Assembly: GCA_947487175.1 (NCBI GenBank)
Contig: CANKVM010000020.1
Location: forward strand, 1 to 36,946
From: Flavobacteriales bacterium
Lineage (GTDB): Bacteria; Bacteroidota; Bacteroidia; NS11-12g; UBA955
Reading direction: 5' to 3'
DNA: 36,946 nucleotides
The translations under genes and the position numbers were made by a program. Shown piece by piece: positions 18,351 through 27,511 of this stretch (within the stretch, counting starts at the first letter, position 1; each line of letters opens with the position of its first letter). The notes under the pieces were generated by a model, which saw nothing but the letters and a program-made list of their open reading frames with translations, had not been told where the DNA came from and did not search any database.

Positions 18351-20273
18351 ATGATAGATACTTCAAAGATTGAAGCTCGATTTAAATCAGAGCCACAATT
18401 TAAATCACTGCACCATTTTTTCTTAAATGCTGCAAACAATATTCATACTCCATCAAGGCCTTATTTGTTCCAAAAAATCAAAGGGGCGTGGACTGAATTT
18501 ACTTATGCTTATTTGTTAGAGCAAATAGATGCGGTTACTTCTTATTTACTCTCTCATGGATTGGTAAAAGGAGATCGTGTAGCTATTCTACTTGAAAATT
18601 GTCCTCAGTATTATGTACTTGACCAATCTTTGCAAAAATTAGGATTGGTGAATGTTTCAATTTATCCAACTTTAACTCCTGAGGAAACTTCTTTTATCAT
18701 CAACGACAGTGGTTCTAAGATGCTTTTTGTAGGGAATAATTTCCTTCTAAAGAAATTTTTGAAAACAGAAGAAACTTGTCCTACCATTGAAAAAGTAATT
18801 TATGTGCCTTCCGATCATGAAGAGACGGAAAAGGTGATGAATTATTCGAGCATGATTGAACAAGGTGCAGCTTCTTTGCCGAGTAATAAGGAAAAGATTG
18901 AAGCGCAGTTTGATTCAGTAGGGAAAGAGGATTTGGCTACATTAATTTATACCAGTGGAACAACAGGGGTTCCGAAAGGGGCTATGTTAACCCACTATAA
19001 TTTCATGAGCGACTGCTATGATGCCCAAGAGCTTTGCCCTGCCATTGAAAAAAACGACTTATACTTATCTTATTTGCCATTAAGTCATGTATTTGAAAGA
19101 ATGGCAACCATGTATTTGGGGCTATTTATTGGCGCCCAAGTTGCTTTTGCAGAAAATATTGAAAAAGTAGCAAGTAACATCAATGAAATTCGTCCAACAT
19201 TAATGGCTACCGTGCCGCGTTTGTTGGAAAGGGTGCATGAAAAAGTAGTTAAAAACGCCACCGAGGGTGGTGGTATTAAAGCCAAGATTTTCTGGTGGGC
19301 TCTGGGTGTAGGTGAACAATATCGTAAACAATTAGATGCAGGGAGAGTGCCAAGTGTATTTATTTCGATGCAAAACAAGTTGGCTGATAAATTGGTTTTT
19401 AGTAAAATCAAAGCCAAAATGGGCGGCCGATTGAAAATGTTTGTTTCGGGTGGTGGTGCATTGCCTCCTCATGTAGGTGAGTTTTTCGCCAATTTGGGTC
19501 TTAAAGTTCAAGAGGGATATGGACTTACTGAAACTTCTCCGTTTGTAACAGTGAATGAATTTGATCGCCAGATTTATGGTACAGTCGGAAGGGTAGGACC
19601 TCGCCAACAGGTTGCCATTCAGAATATTGAAACTAAGGAAATTATTACCATTCAAACTTATGATTCATTTGAACCTAATTTTGAAAGTGCGGAAGGTGAA
19701 ATTTTGTGTAAGGGTCCAAACATTATGAAGGGATATTACCAAAATAAAGCAGAAACAGACAATGTTTTTGATGCTGATGGATGGTTCCATACTGGTGATA
19801 TAGGTAGATTTGATAGGGGGTATTTAAAAATCACAGATAGGTTGAAGAATATGTTAAAAACCTCTTTGGGAAAAAATATTTATCCTACCCAAATTGAAAA
19901 TGTGTATTTAAAGAGTAACCGCATAGATCAAATTTTCATTATAGGCGATAAGCGTGAGTTTTTAACGGCTATTATTATTCCTAGTGAAGAGGCAATAAGA
20001 GAACAAATACCAGGAAAATTAGAGTTATTGGAAGGGGATAATGAATTTATTTTAGATAATGAGTTAACTGCTTGGTTGGCACAAGACGCAAAGAAAGTTG
20101 GTAATCAGTTGGCGAAATTTGAGCGCATTAAGAATTTCTTGGTAAAAAGAGAACCTTTTAGTATTGAAAATGGATACATGACCATTACGTTGAAAGTGAA
20201 GCGTAAAGTTGTAATGGATAAATATATCAAAGAAATCGACGCCATGTATTTGAGCGTTGAATGTCCGCTTTAA
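18351..20273 (+). CDS. Long-chain fatty acid-CoA ligase (AMP-dependent synthetase)
   Basis: LIYTSGTTGVPKGAMLTHYNF, SYLPLSHVFERM, GYGLTETSPFVTVN, GWFHTGDIG, ITDRLKNMLKTSLGKNIYP. ATG at 18351 preferred over TTG at 18339. Confidence 0.93.
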   Translation: MIDTSKIEARFKSEPQFKSLHHFFLNAANNIHTPSRPYLFQKIKGAWTEFTYAYLLEQIDAVTSYLLSHGLVKGDRVAILLENCPQYYVLDQSLQKLGLVNVSIYPTLTPEETSFIINDSGSKMLFVGNNFLLKKFLKTEETCPTIEKVIYVPSDHEETEKVMNYSSMIEQGAASLPSNKEKIEAQFDSVGKEDLATLIYTSGTTGVPKGAMLTHYNFMSDCYDAQELCPAIEKNDLYLSYLPLSHVFERMATMYLGLFIGAQVAFAENIEKVASNINEIRPTLMATVPRLLERVHEKVVKNATEGGGIKAKIFWWALGVGEQYRKQLDAGRVPSVFISMQNKLADKLVFSKIKAKMGGRLKMFVSGGGALPPHVGEFFANLGLKVQEGYGLTETSPFVTVNEFDRQIYGTVGRVGPRQQVAIQNIETKEIITIQTYDSFEPNFESAEGEILCKGPNIMKGYYQNKAETDNVFDADGWFHTGDIGRFDRGYLKITDRLKNMLKTSLGKNIYPTQIENVYLKSNRIDQIFIIGDKREFLTAIIIPSEEAIREQIPGKLELLEGDNEFILDNELTAWLAQDAKKVGNQLAKFERIKNFLVKREPFSIENGYMTITLKVKRKVVMDKYIKEIDAMYLSVECPL

Positions 20274-20287
20274 TATTGGGATTATAT

Positions 20288-20330
20288 TACAAAAAGAAAG
20301 GGCTTCAATTTGAAGCCCTTTCTTTTTGTA
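20288..20330. terminator. Perfect 20-bp inverted repeat with 3-nt centre; bidirectional terminator between convergent genes
   Basis: tacaaaaagaaagggcttca-att-tgaagccctttctttttgta. Confidence 0.9.
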
Positions 20331-20344
20331 TATGGATTGTTAAA

Positions 20345-20983
20345 TTAAAACAATCTGACATAGATGTGTAGAATGAGAAAAAACCCAAGTTGAATAAAAA
20401 ACAAGGCCGATGCCATTTTATTTTTGATTGGTTTACTGGCAGCATTGAGTATTAGATGCATGATAAATGAAATCACAAACCAAGCAATGTAATTTTGAAG
20501 GGGTATAATATTCGATTTCCAATGCCAAAAATCGTATCGCATTGCAACGGGTTCCAGAAAATAATCATAAATTGTCATGATGCTCGCTCCCAAGAATGCA
20601 GTGCCCAAATTGTTTTTTATTCTACCTGCCAATAAGCTAGAAGTATAGAACACCATTGCAGCCCAGTTTATGCCTATCAGAAAAGGTACAGATTGCCATT
20701 TTTTACCTAATGTTGCTCCATAATTATACGACCCAAATATTGCTTGGGTTTTCACCCCTGCGAGTTCAATAAAAAACCCAATTAAACCAATAATTGCAAT
20801 CATTAAAAAATGGTTGAATTCCCATTTTTTGTGAAATATCCAGGCAATGATAAAAGTGCCTAAAATATTTATAGGGGTAAGCCAAATAAACAAGGGATTT
20901 AATGAGGGAATGATAAAGCCGGCAACCCCAACAGCATAAATAATTGCGATAACAGCAATGAACCTATTTTCTACAGTTTGCAT
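20345..20983 (-). CDS. CruF-like carotenoid biosynthesis membrane protein (DUF422 family)
   Basis: Multi-TM; GFFIELAGVKTQAIFGSYNYGATLGKKWQSVPFLIGINWAAMVFYTSSL resembles the CruF-type E-x-x-G-x-x-T-x-x-x-F-G-x-Y-x-Y...G-x-x-x-VP pattern. Confidence 0.75.
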   Translation of the reverse strand: MQTVENRFIAVIAIIYAVGVAGFIIPSLNPLFIWLTPINILGTFIIAWIFHKKWEFNHFLMIAIIGLIGFFIELAGVKTQAIFGSYNYGATLGKKWQSVPFLIGINWAAMVFYTSSLLAGRIKNNLGTAFLGASIMTIYDYFLEPVAMRYDFWHWKSNIIPLQNYIAWFVISFIMHLILNAASKPIKNKMASALFFIQLGFFLILHIYVRLF

Positions 20984-21345
20984 TGTTACAAAAGTAGTTG
21001 TTTTTTGAATTCTTGGAAATAACGATTTTTTAGTCAGAAAAAATCACTGAAACCTTCTGATTTTCTTTCTAAATGGATCATAAATTGATTAAAAAACGCA
21101 ACAATTCGAAAAAAATCGAAAAATTGCAAAAAAAATTAAAGAAAATTACTGCTATGTGCTGCACCATAATTGGGTTTTGTTAGCGTAGAATATATTCTAT
21201 ATAAAAAAAATTAAATTATTGATATACAATATTATAAATGTTTAAATTGGAGCCGTAATTGAATTTTGTAGTGTAAAATAGGCAGATTGGAATTTTAGTT
21301 ATTGAAGGCTGGACTGAGTTTTTTTTAATTTTTTTTTAATTTTTT

Positions 21346-21376
21346 TTTGTATATTCTAAACTTCGTTATATTTTTG
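21346..21376 (+). promoter_or_regulatory. Putative promoter (TTTG - N19 - TATTTTTG) with upstream phased T-tracts
   Basis: TTTG at 21346-21349, TATTTTTG at 21369-21376; T8-AA-T9-AA-T9 at 21319-21348. Confidence 0.65.
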
Positions 21377-21407
21377 CACCACACTTAAATAGGAAAAAAC
21401 AAACAAC

Positions 21408-21620
21408 ATGAAAAAAATCACTTTTGCTTTGGCAGCTTGCGTAGTATTCGCTTTCGCTGCTTGTGGTGGTAACGCTACTGAAACTACTACTACTGATTCT
21501 ACTAACACAGATTCAACAACTGCTCCAGTTGAAGCTACTACTACTGATTCTACAGTTAAAGATAGCGCTGCTACTACTGAAGTTGCTCCTGCTGCTGACG
21601 CTAAAAAAGAAGTTAAATAA
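21408..21620 (+). CDS. Small Thr/Ala-rich low-complexity lipoprotein
   Basis: MKKITFALAACVVFAFAACGG lipoprotein signal then ETTTTDSTNTDSTTAPVEATTTDST...; consensus promoter and downstream terminator. Confidence 0.7.
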   Translation: MKKITFALAACVVFAFAACGGNATETTTTDSTNTDSTTAPVEATTTDSTVKDSAATTEVAPAADAKKEVK

Positions 21621-21645
21621 TAACTTCTTCCTTTTGGAAAATTTT

Positions 21646-21675
21646 AAAGGCACTTGTTTAAGTGCCTTTTTTTTT
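21646..21675 (+). terminator. Rho-independent terminator
   Basis: aaaggcactt-gttt-aagtgccttt followed by a run of T (21667-21675). Confidence 0.88.
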
Positions 21676-21689
21676 CGATATTTGCACCA

Positions 21690-22070
21690 ATGAATAGAAA
21701 ACTACTCGCAATCTTTTTCTTCTTTACATCGCTAACCCTTGTGGCTAGCACCCCTCTTAATCATGTGAATGATGAAGTTAACCCCGTGCTTTCTAACGTA
21801 GGTCCAGAGTTTAGTCTTAACCCTAACCCAGTAAACGGATCTTATTTCTATGTTAACCTGAATTTTTCTGAAGTAGATTTTCCCAATTCAGTTATTCTTG
21901 TAAATGATGTTTTGGGCAAAGTGGTATATTCATACGTAATCAAAAAGTCTGATTACATTGAAGGAAAAGTGAAAATTGGAGTAATGGATGCGCTTTTAGA
22001 TAAAGGTGTTTATTTCATTCAAGTTAAAAGTGGTGATTACACCAAAACACTCAAACTAGCGATTCGCTAA
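21690..22070 (+). CDS. Short secreted protein consisting almost only of a T9SS type A sorting-domain-like region
   Basis: Signal peptide MNRKLLAIFFFFTSLTLVAS, then FSLNPNPVNGSYFYVNLNF...VNDVLGKVVYS...DKGVYFIQVKSGDYTKTLKLAIR. Start set to ATG 21690 instead of 21654. Confidence 0.75.
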   Translation: MNRKLLAIFFFFTSLTLVASTPLNHVNDEVNPVLSNVGPEFSLNPNPVNGSYFYVNLNFSEVDFPNSVILVNDVLGKVVYSYVIKKSDYIEGKVKIGVMDALLDKGVYFIQVKSGDYTKTLKLAIR

Positions 22071-22074
22071 TTAA

Positions 22075-22527
22075 ATGGAAATTCGTCAAGCCGAAGCGCC
22101 CGATTTTATATCGGTTCACACCCTTATTTGTGAACTTGCCGCGTATGAAAAAGCCCCAAATGAAGTGGTTACCGATGCCGAAATACTCTCGCAGTTTTGT
22201 CTGGCAAATAATCCTTTCGTTTTTAGCTGGGTTTGTGAAATAGATGAGCAAATTGTGGCCACTGCCGTTTGTTATATTCGTTATTCTACATGGAAAGGCC
22301 CTGTGCTTTACCTAGAAGATCTTATAGTAAAAGATTCTTACCGCAGAAATGGTATTGGCACAGCGCTGCTCAACCACTGTATTTCTTTTGCTAAAAAACG
22401 CAAGTTTGAAAGACTTTCTTGGCAAGTGTTAGATTGGAACCAATCTGCAATTGACTTCTATAAAAAATTCGATGTAACTTTCGACGATTCTTGGGTGAAT
22501 GTTACATTCAATTTAACAGAAAAATGA
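22075..22527 (+). CDS. GNAT family N-acetyltransferase
   Basis: MEIRQAEAPDFISVHTLICELAAYEKAP, LYLEDLIVKDSYRRNGIGTALLNHCISFAKKRKFERLSWQVLDWNQSAIDFYKKF. Confidence 0.92.
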   Translation: MEIRQAEAPDFISVHTLICELAAYEKAPNEVVTDAEILSQFCLANNPFVFSWVCEIDEQIVATAVCYIRYSTWKGPVLYLEDLIVKDSYRRNGIGTALLNHCISFAKKRKFERLSWQVLDWNQSAIDFYKKFDVTFDDSWVNVTFNLTEK

Positions 22528-23153
22528 AAAACAAACAATTAAATAGGTCTATCTTCTATTTAATTGTTGTTACGCTTATTTTGATAATTTTTTATCAAAA
22601 TCAAAATCCTTTCAGAACAGAAATATTCGCACTTCACCCCCGAGACTTTTCAAAGTTTTATACCAGTTTTACCGGTTGTTGGTTGCACGAAAATTTAGAT
22701 CATATTTCCGGTAATCTCATTTCTTTCGTTTCTCTATCTGTTCTTTTTTTACTCCTCTTTCCCCAATCGTGGTTGCGGTTTTTTATCTTACAATATATTC
22801 TATCGTCTGTGACTCTCTTTTTTCTTGGTAAGCCCAATCAACTCATTATTGGCGCTTCTACTTGGGTATATTCGTTTATGGCCTTCATTATAACCATTAT
22901 CCTACTTCAACCCAACAAAAAACTCTATGCAATTCTATTTATTGCAGTTGTTTTTTACGGGAGCAGTTGGTGGGGATTATTGCCTTTGCTACCGCAGGTT
23001 TCTCATGAGGGACATATTAGCGGTACCATAGCCGGTATTTTGATTGCCATAATAGGGAAAAAGTACTGGGTTGGTTTTTTGCCCAAAGCAGAAGTTCCTG
23101 AATGGTATAAAAAGGAATGGAATCACGAAAATCCCTACGATAAAATCGAATAA
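22524..23153 (+). CDS. Rhomboid-family intramembrane serine protease
   Basis: HENLDHISGNLISF, IIGASTWVYSFMAF (GxS nucleophile), SHEGHISGTIAGI (catalytic His). ATG 22524 overlaps GNAT stop (ATGA). Confidence 0.85.
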   Translation: MKNKQLNRSIFYLIVVTLILIIFYQNQNPFRTEIFALHPRDFSKFYTSFTGCWLHENLDHISGNLISFVSLSVLFLLLFPQSWLRFFILQYILSSVTLFFLGKPNQLIIGASTWVYSFMAFIITIILLQPNKKLYAILFIAVVFYGSSWWGLLPLLPQVSHEGHISGTIAGILIAIIGKKYWVGFLPKAEVPEWYKKEWNHENPYDKIE

Positions 23154-23161
23154 TTGTTTTC

Positions 23162-23743
23162 TTATGCCAATTGCATAAGTTTCTCAATGGTGTCAATCAA
23201 AGCATGAATAACTTTGATGTGGATTTCTTGAGCGCGGTCTGCAAATTCAGAATGCGGAGCGCGAATTTCAATGTCGCACATTGGTCCAATTTTACCACCA
23301 TCTTTTCCAGTTAAACCAATCACAAGCATTCCTTTGCTTTTGGCAACTTCAATGGCGTTGATGATGTTTTTGCTATTGCCACTGGTGCTAATTCCTAAAA
23401 ATATGTCGCCTTTATTGCCAAGTGCTTCTAAATATCTTGAAAATACAAATTCATAACCGTAATCATTTCCAACACATGATAAGTGACTGGCGTCGCTTAT
23501 TGCAATAGCAGGCAATGCTTTTCTATTGTTTTTATAGCGGCCAGTTAATTCTTCGGCAAAGTGCATCGCATCGCAATGACTGCCGCCATTGCCGGCAGAT
23601 ATTATTTTGCCACCATTTTGAAATGCAGTTGCAATGGTGTTTGCTGCGTTAAAAATAAGTTGAAAGTTATTTTCATTGCTCAAAAAACTTTCTAAGGTTT
23701 GTTGGGCTTCTAGAAAATGGGTTTTTACTGAAGACTCGTCCAT
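23162..23743 (-). CDS. gmhA: Sedoheptulose-7-phosphate isomerase (SIS domain)
   Basis: [80 protein letters not shown]. Confidence 0.92.
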   Translation of the reverse strand: MDESSVKTHFLEAQQTLESFLSNENNFQLIFNAANTIATAFQNGGKIISAGNGGSHCDAMHFAEELTGRYKNNRKALPAIAISDASHLSCVGNDYGYEFVFSRYLEALGNKGDIFLGISTSGNSKNIINAIEVAKSKGMLVIGLTGKDGGKIGPMCDIEIRAPHSEFADRAQEIHIKVIHALIDTIEKLMQLA

Positions 23744-25857
23744 TATTTTTTAATTTTATTAAAACTAGCAACTCCATCTTTCAGGAATTGAATGAAAGGT
23801 TCGCTTTTGAAATTGAAAAATTCTGCACCATATGCAGGCTGCAACAAGTTTTCATTCTCATCCATGATGCAATAAAGGGGTTGGGTAGTTTTACCAAAAT
23901 AGCATTCTTCAATTTCGGCATTTTTTTCACCCAACATGGTAATTTGTTTTCCAGATGCATTGCCAATAAACCATTCATCCTTAGGAAGTTTAATTTTCTT
24001 GTCATCTACATAAAGGGCAACAACCACATATTTGTCCTTCAATAACTTTAACGCTTCAGGATGCGACCAAGCCTTTTCTTCCATTTTTCGACAGTTTACG
24101 CAGCCGTGACCAGTAAAGTCGATAAAAAGGGGTTTGTTTTGTGCTTTTGCACATGCCAATGCTTCTTCATAATCAAAATATCCTTGAATATCATGAGGGA
24201 TGTTTAAGCTACCATCTGAATATTTAGCAGTTCCGCAAATCGTGTTTTGTGAGGAATGTGAATTCCCTCCTGATTTAAAGTCTTGCGATGACAATGGAGG
24301 TAAGTAACCTGCCAAACCTTTCAATGGTGCTCCCCACATTCCAGGAATCATGTACATCACAAAAGAAAATACAACAACTGCCAACGACAATCTTAATATA
24401 TTTAGCTTTTCAACCGCATCATCATGGGCAAATCTTATTTTACCCAAAAGATACAATCCAAGTAATGTAAAAATCACGATCCAAATGGCCAAATAAATTT
24501 CTCTATCTAAAATTCCCCAATGGTATGTTTGATCAGGAATACTTAAGAATTTCAATGCAAATGCCAATTCAATGAATCCTAAAACAACTTTTACGCTGTT
24601 TAACCAACCACCAGATTTAGGTAAGTTATTCAACCAAGATGGGAACAAAGCAAGTAATCCAAATGGCAAAGCAAATGCCAAAGAGAATCCAAACATTCCT
24701 ATAATTGGTCTAAGGGCACCTCCTTGTACGGCTTCAACCATAACGGTTCCAACAATGGGTCCAGTGCATGAGAAAGAAACCAAAGCAATGGTAATGGCCA
24801 TAAATATTGGACCTGTAATTCCACCCCTGTCGGCTTGTTTGTCAACACTGTTTACGATTGAGCTCGGCAAAACAATTTCAAATGCACCGAAGAAACTCGC
24901 AGCAAATACCATGAAAATAACGGTAAAGAAAATATTAGGTATCCAGTGAGTACTAATCCAGTTAGCGGCGCTTGCGCCGAAAGTGTAGGCTACAATGGTG
25001 CCAATAATGGTATAAAAAGCAATAATAGAAGCGGCAAAGAGGAAAGAATCTCTCAATGCTATTTTTCTATTTTTATTTTTAATAAAGAATGAAACGGTCA
25101 TTGGAATCATTGGAAACACACAAGGCGTTAACAATGCTGCAAAACCGCTAATTAATGCCAAAATGAATAATCCCCAAGAACTTTCTTCGGTTTCTGCGCT
25201 TTGCACCCCATTGAAAGTTTTGGTTTGGCAAACACCATGTCCATTTTCTTTTTTATAGTGGGCAGAACCTGGGGTTGTAGTTTTTTCACCAACCGCTACT
25301 ATAGCAGTATCTATGGTTTCTGCCGTAGGAGTAGTTTCAATTGCAACAACTTCAGGCGCTGAGGCTTCAATTTTGCCAGCAACAGTAAGAGCAGGAGTTT
25401 TAATTACCACATCGCGAATATTGTCGCAACCAGATTCGTTACAAATTTGACCATTAATGGTCATTTCAATTTCAGAGATGGTAGAAAGTACTTTGATTTT
25501 TTGGCGGAATTCTCCTTTGTCAATGAATTCCCCAGAGGAACAATGCCAAACTTCATCTTCTTTCACCATGTGATCGCCAACCCCTTTAAATTTGCCTACA
25601 AGTAGGTAACAGGTGTTAGACTTAAAATCAATTATTGCGCGTTGTGGTCCATCGTCTTCGGGGCAATCACTTTTTTCAGAGAAAACATGGAACCCTTTAG
25701 GAACATCAAATTTGATTACAATTTCAATAATATCTCCAGCTTTGGCATTTGCTTTACTAAAAGAAGCTACAAATTTTGGCTTAGGGAAACCGCCTGCAAA
25801 AGCATTTGCAAAAGTAATAACGCTTAATACTGCCGTGAAAATGAATTTTCTAAACAT
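23743..25857 (-). CDS. dsbD: Thiol:disulfide interchange protein DsbD-like
   Basis: N-terminal DsbD-alpha-like domain ([16 protein letters not shown]), TM region with [16 protein letters not shown] and [17 protein letters not shown]-terminal thioredoxin [15 protein letters not shown]. Confidence 0.92.
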   Translation of the reverse strand: MFRKFIFTAVLSVITFANAFAGGFPKPKFVASFSKANAKAGDIIEIVIKFDVPKGFHVFSEKSDCPEDDGPQRAIIDFKSNTCYLLVGKFKGVGDHMVKEDEVWHCSSGEFIDKGEFRQKIKVLSTISEIEMTINGQICNESGCDNIRDVVIKTPALTVAGKIEASAPEVVAIETTPTAETIDTAIVAVGEKTTTPGSAHYKKENGHGVCQTKTFNGVQSAETEESSWGLFILALISGFAALLTPCVFPMIPMTVSFFIKNKNRKIALRDSFLFAASIIAFYTIIGTIVAYTFGASAANWISTHWIPNIFFTVIFMVFAASFFGAFEIVLPSSIVNSVDKQADRGGITGPIFMAITIALVSFSCTGPIVGTVMVEAVQGGALRPIIGMFGFSLAFALPFGLLALFPSWLNNLPKSGGWLNSVKVVLGFIELAFALKFLSIPDQTYHWGILDREIYLAIWIVIFTLLGLYLLGKIRFAHDDAVEKLNILRLSLAVVVFSFVMYMIPGMWGAPLKGLAGYLPPLSSQDFKSGGNSHSSQNTICGTAKYSDGSLNIPHDIQGYFDYEEALACAKAQNKPLFIDFTGHGCVNCRKMEEKAWSHPEALKLLKDKYVVVALYVDDKKIKLPKDEWFIGNASGKQITMLGEKNAEIEECYFGKTTQPLYCIMDENENLLQPAYGAEFFNFKSEPFIQFLKDGVASFNKIKK

Positions 25858-25988
25858 AGGAAATACAAAAATACACGAATTGAATTGATTTTTCTGTGAC
25901 TTTAGTCTAATTTACTCAGAGATTGTTTAAAAGTAATTTTAGCCAAAAAGATTGCTTTTACTAGGTTTGATATGAATTCAAATTTTCA

Positions 25989-27506
25989 ATGAATATTAGA
26001 CGCCTTTTATACAATTTAGTAATAGCTATTTTTTCAGTAGTGTTTTCAACGGCAACGGCCCAAAACACTATGAATACGAGAGATTATATCGATTCATTCA
26101 AGCAAGCTGCCATGCAAGAAATGAGGGTGCATGGAGTACCTGCAAGTATTACTTTAGGACAAGGGGTTTTGGAAAGTGCCAGTGGAAATAGCAGGTTGTC
26201 TAGAGAATGTAATAACCACTTTGGTATAAAGTGTAGAAAAAATTGGAATGGCAAATTCTGTTTGGCCGATGATGATGCCAAAGACGAATGTTTTAGAGGC
26301 TATGAATCTGCAATAGAAAGTTACCGCGACCATTCACTTTTCTTGAAAGGAAGTTCTCGTTATGCCGCTTTGTTTGAATTAAGTCCTACAGATTATGAAG
26401 GTTGGGCAAATGGCTTGCGTGAAGCTGGCTATGCTACAAATCCTGCCTACGGAACAATTTTGTCGAACATCATTCGGAAATACCGTTTGTCTTTATACGA
26501 CAGTATGGTTGTTTTGGGGGAAGAATATTTTAAGGGCTCACCCAATCAACCCGATATGATGAGTATTAACGGCGTACCTGCCGTTGGTGCAAGAGAAGGT
26601 GAGAGCGCTTCAGATGTTGCCAAAAAACATAAAGTGGGCTCTTGGCAAATTTATCGTTACAATGATTTATCGGAAGGAGAAATGATTAATCCCGGAGAGA
26701 TTATCTTTTTACGACCAAAACGCAGCAGTGGGTCTGAAGAAACCCACATATTAAAAAAGGGTGAGTCATTGCGCGACATTTCTCAGCAATATGCGGTAAA
26801 AATGCGTCAACTTTATAAGAAGAACAAACTTGAACCTGGTCAGGAACCAGCTGTTGGAGAAGTTATTTATTTGAAAGAAAAAAGACAAACCCCACCGAAG
26901 TTGGCGCCTGAAAAACCAAAAACAAATCAAGCCGAAGCGGTTGCTGTAATCAATCAACGAAAAAAAGTAATTGCCGAAAACATGCATGAAGTTCAAAAAG
27001 GAGAAACCATTGAACAAATTGCAGAGAAATACAAAACGTCGGTGCTGAATTTGGTGCGTTGGAATGATTTAGAAACAGCAGATGTCAAGCAAGGTCAAAT
27101 ATTGGTATTAAGCCCTTCAATGAAACCTACTGAACATACAGAAAACTTTGTAGATACCCGCGAAACCATTAAGTCCAAATATCACACTGTGCTGCGCAAT
27201 GAAACAGTGTATTCAATTGCCCGATTGTACAATCTCAAACCAGATTCAATCATTGCTTGGAACAATTTGAAAGGGAAATCTATTTCTGAAGACCAAGTGC
27301 TTAAATTACGCAGAGAAAAAGGATCATCAAACGATTCAAATCCCTCAAAAACAATGAGCGATGTTGCCAATATTCACTTTGTAAAACCTGGGGATACTTT
27401 ATACAGTATTGCAACCAAATACGGCATTTCGGTAGATAAGTTGAAGAAATTGAATAATATAGAAAAAAACTCAATTAGTATTGGACAGAAGTTAATTCTG
27501 CAATAA
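25989..27506 (+). CDS. Peptidoglycan N-acetylglucosaminidase with about five LysM-like repeats
   Basis: Glucosaminidase domain ASITLGQGVLESASGNSRLSRECNNHFGIKCRKNWNG...CFRGYESAIESYRDHS; repeats such as HFVKPGDTLYSIATKYGISVDKLKKLNNI. Confidence 0.9.
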   Translation: MNIRRLLYNLVIAIFSVVFSTATAQNTMNTRDYIDSFKQAAMQEMRVHGVPASITLGQGVLESASGNSRLSRECNNHFGIKCRKNWNGKFCLADDDAKDECFRGYESAIESYRDHSLFLKGSSRYAALFELSPTDYEGWANGLREAGYATNPAYGTILSNIIRKYRLSLYDSMVVLGEEYFKGSPNQPDMMSINGVPAVGAREGESASDVAKKHKVGSWQIYRYNDLSEGEMINPGEIIFLRPKRSSGSEETHILKKGESLRDISQQYAVKMRQLYKKNKLEPGQEPAVGEVIYLKEKRQTPPKLAPEKPKTNQAEAVAVINQRKKVIAENMHEVQKGETIEQIAEKYKTSVLNLVRWNDLETADVKQGQILVLSPSMKPTEHTENFVDTRETIKSKYHTVLRNETVYSIARLYNLKPDSIIAWNNLKGKSISEDQVLKLRREKGSSNDSNPSKTMSDVANIHFVKPGDTLYSIATKYGISVDKLKKLNNIEKNSISIGQKLILQ

Positions 27507-27511
27507 CTGAA

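Noticed and set aside
21607-21629. 9-bp inverted repeat aagaagtta/taacttctt around the small lipoprotein stop
   Set aside because: AT-rich stem without T-tract; the downstream 21646-21675 hairpin is the real terminator candidate.
21463-21693. Leucine-rich 76-aa ORF in the +1 frame over the small lipoprotein
   Set aside because: It is the shifted-frame reading of the ACT/GCT/GTT codon-rich repeat; no start context, and it runs through the terminator.
23161-23179. 7-bp inverted repeat CTTATGC/GCATAAG at the gmhA stop
   Set aside because: Short arms, AT-rich, no T-run after it on either strand; not a convincing terminator.
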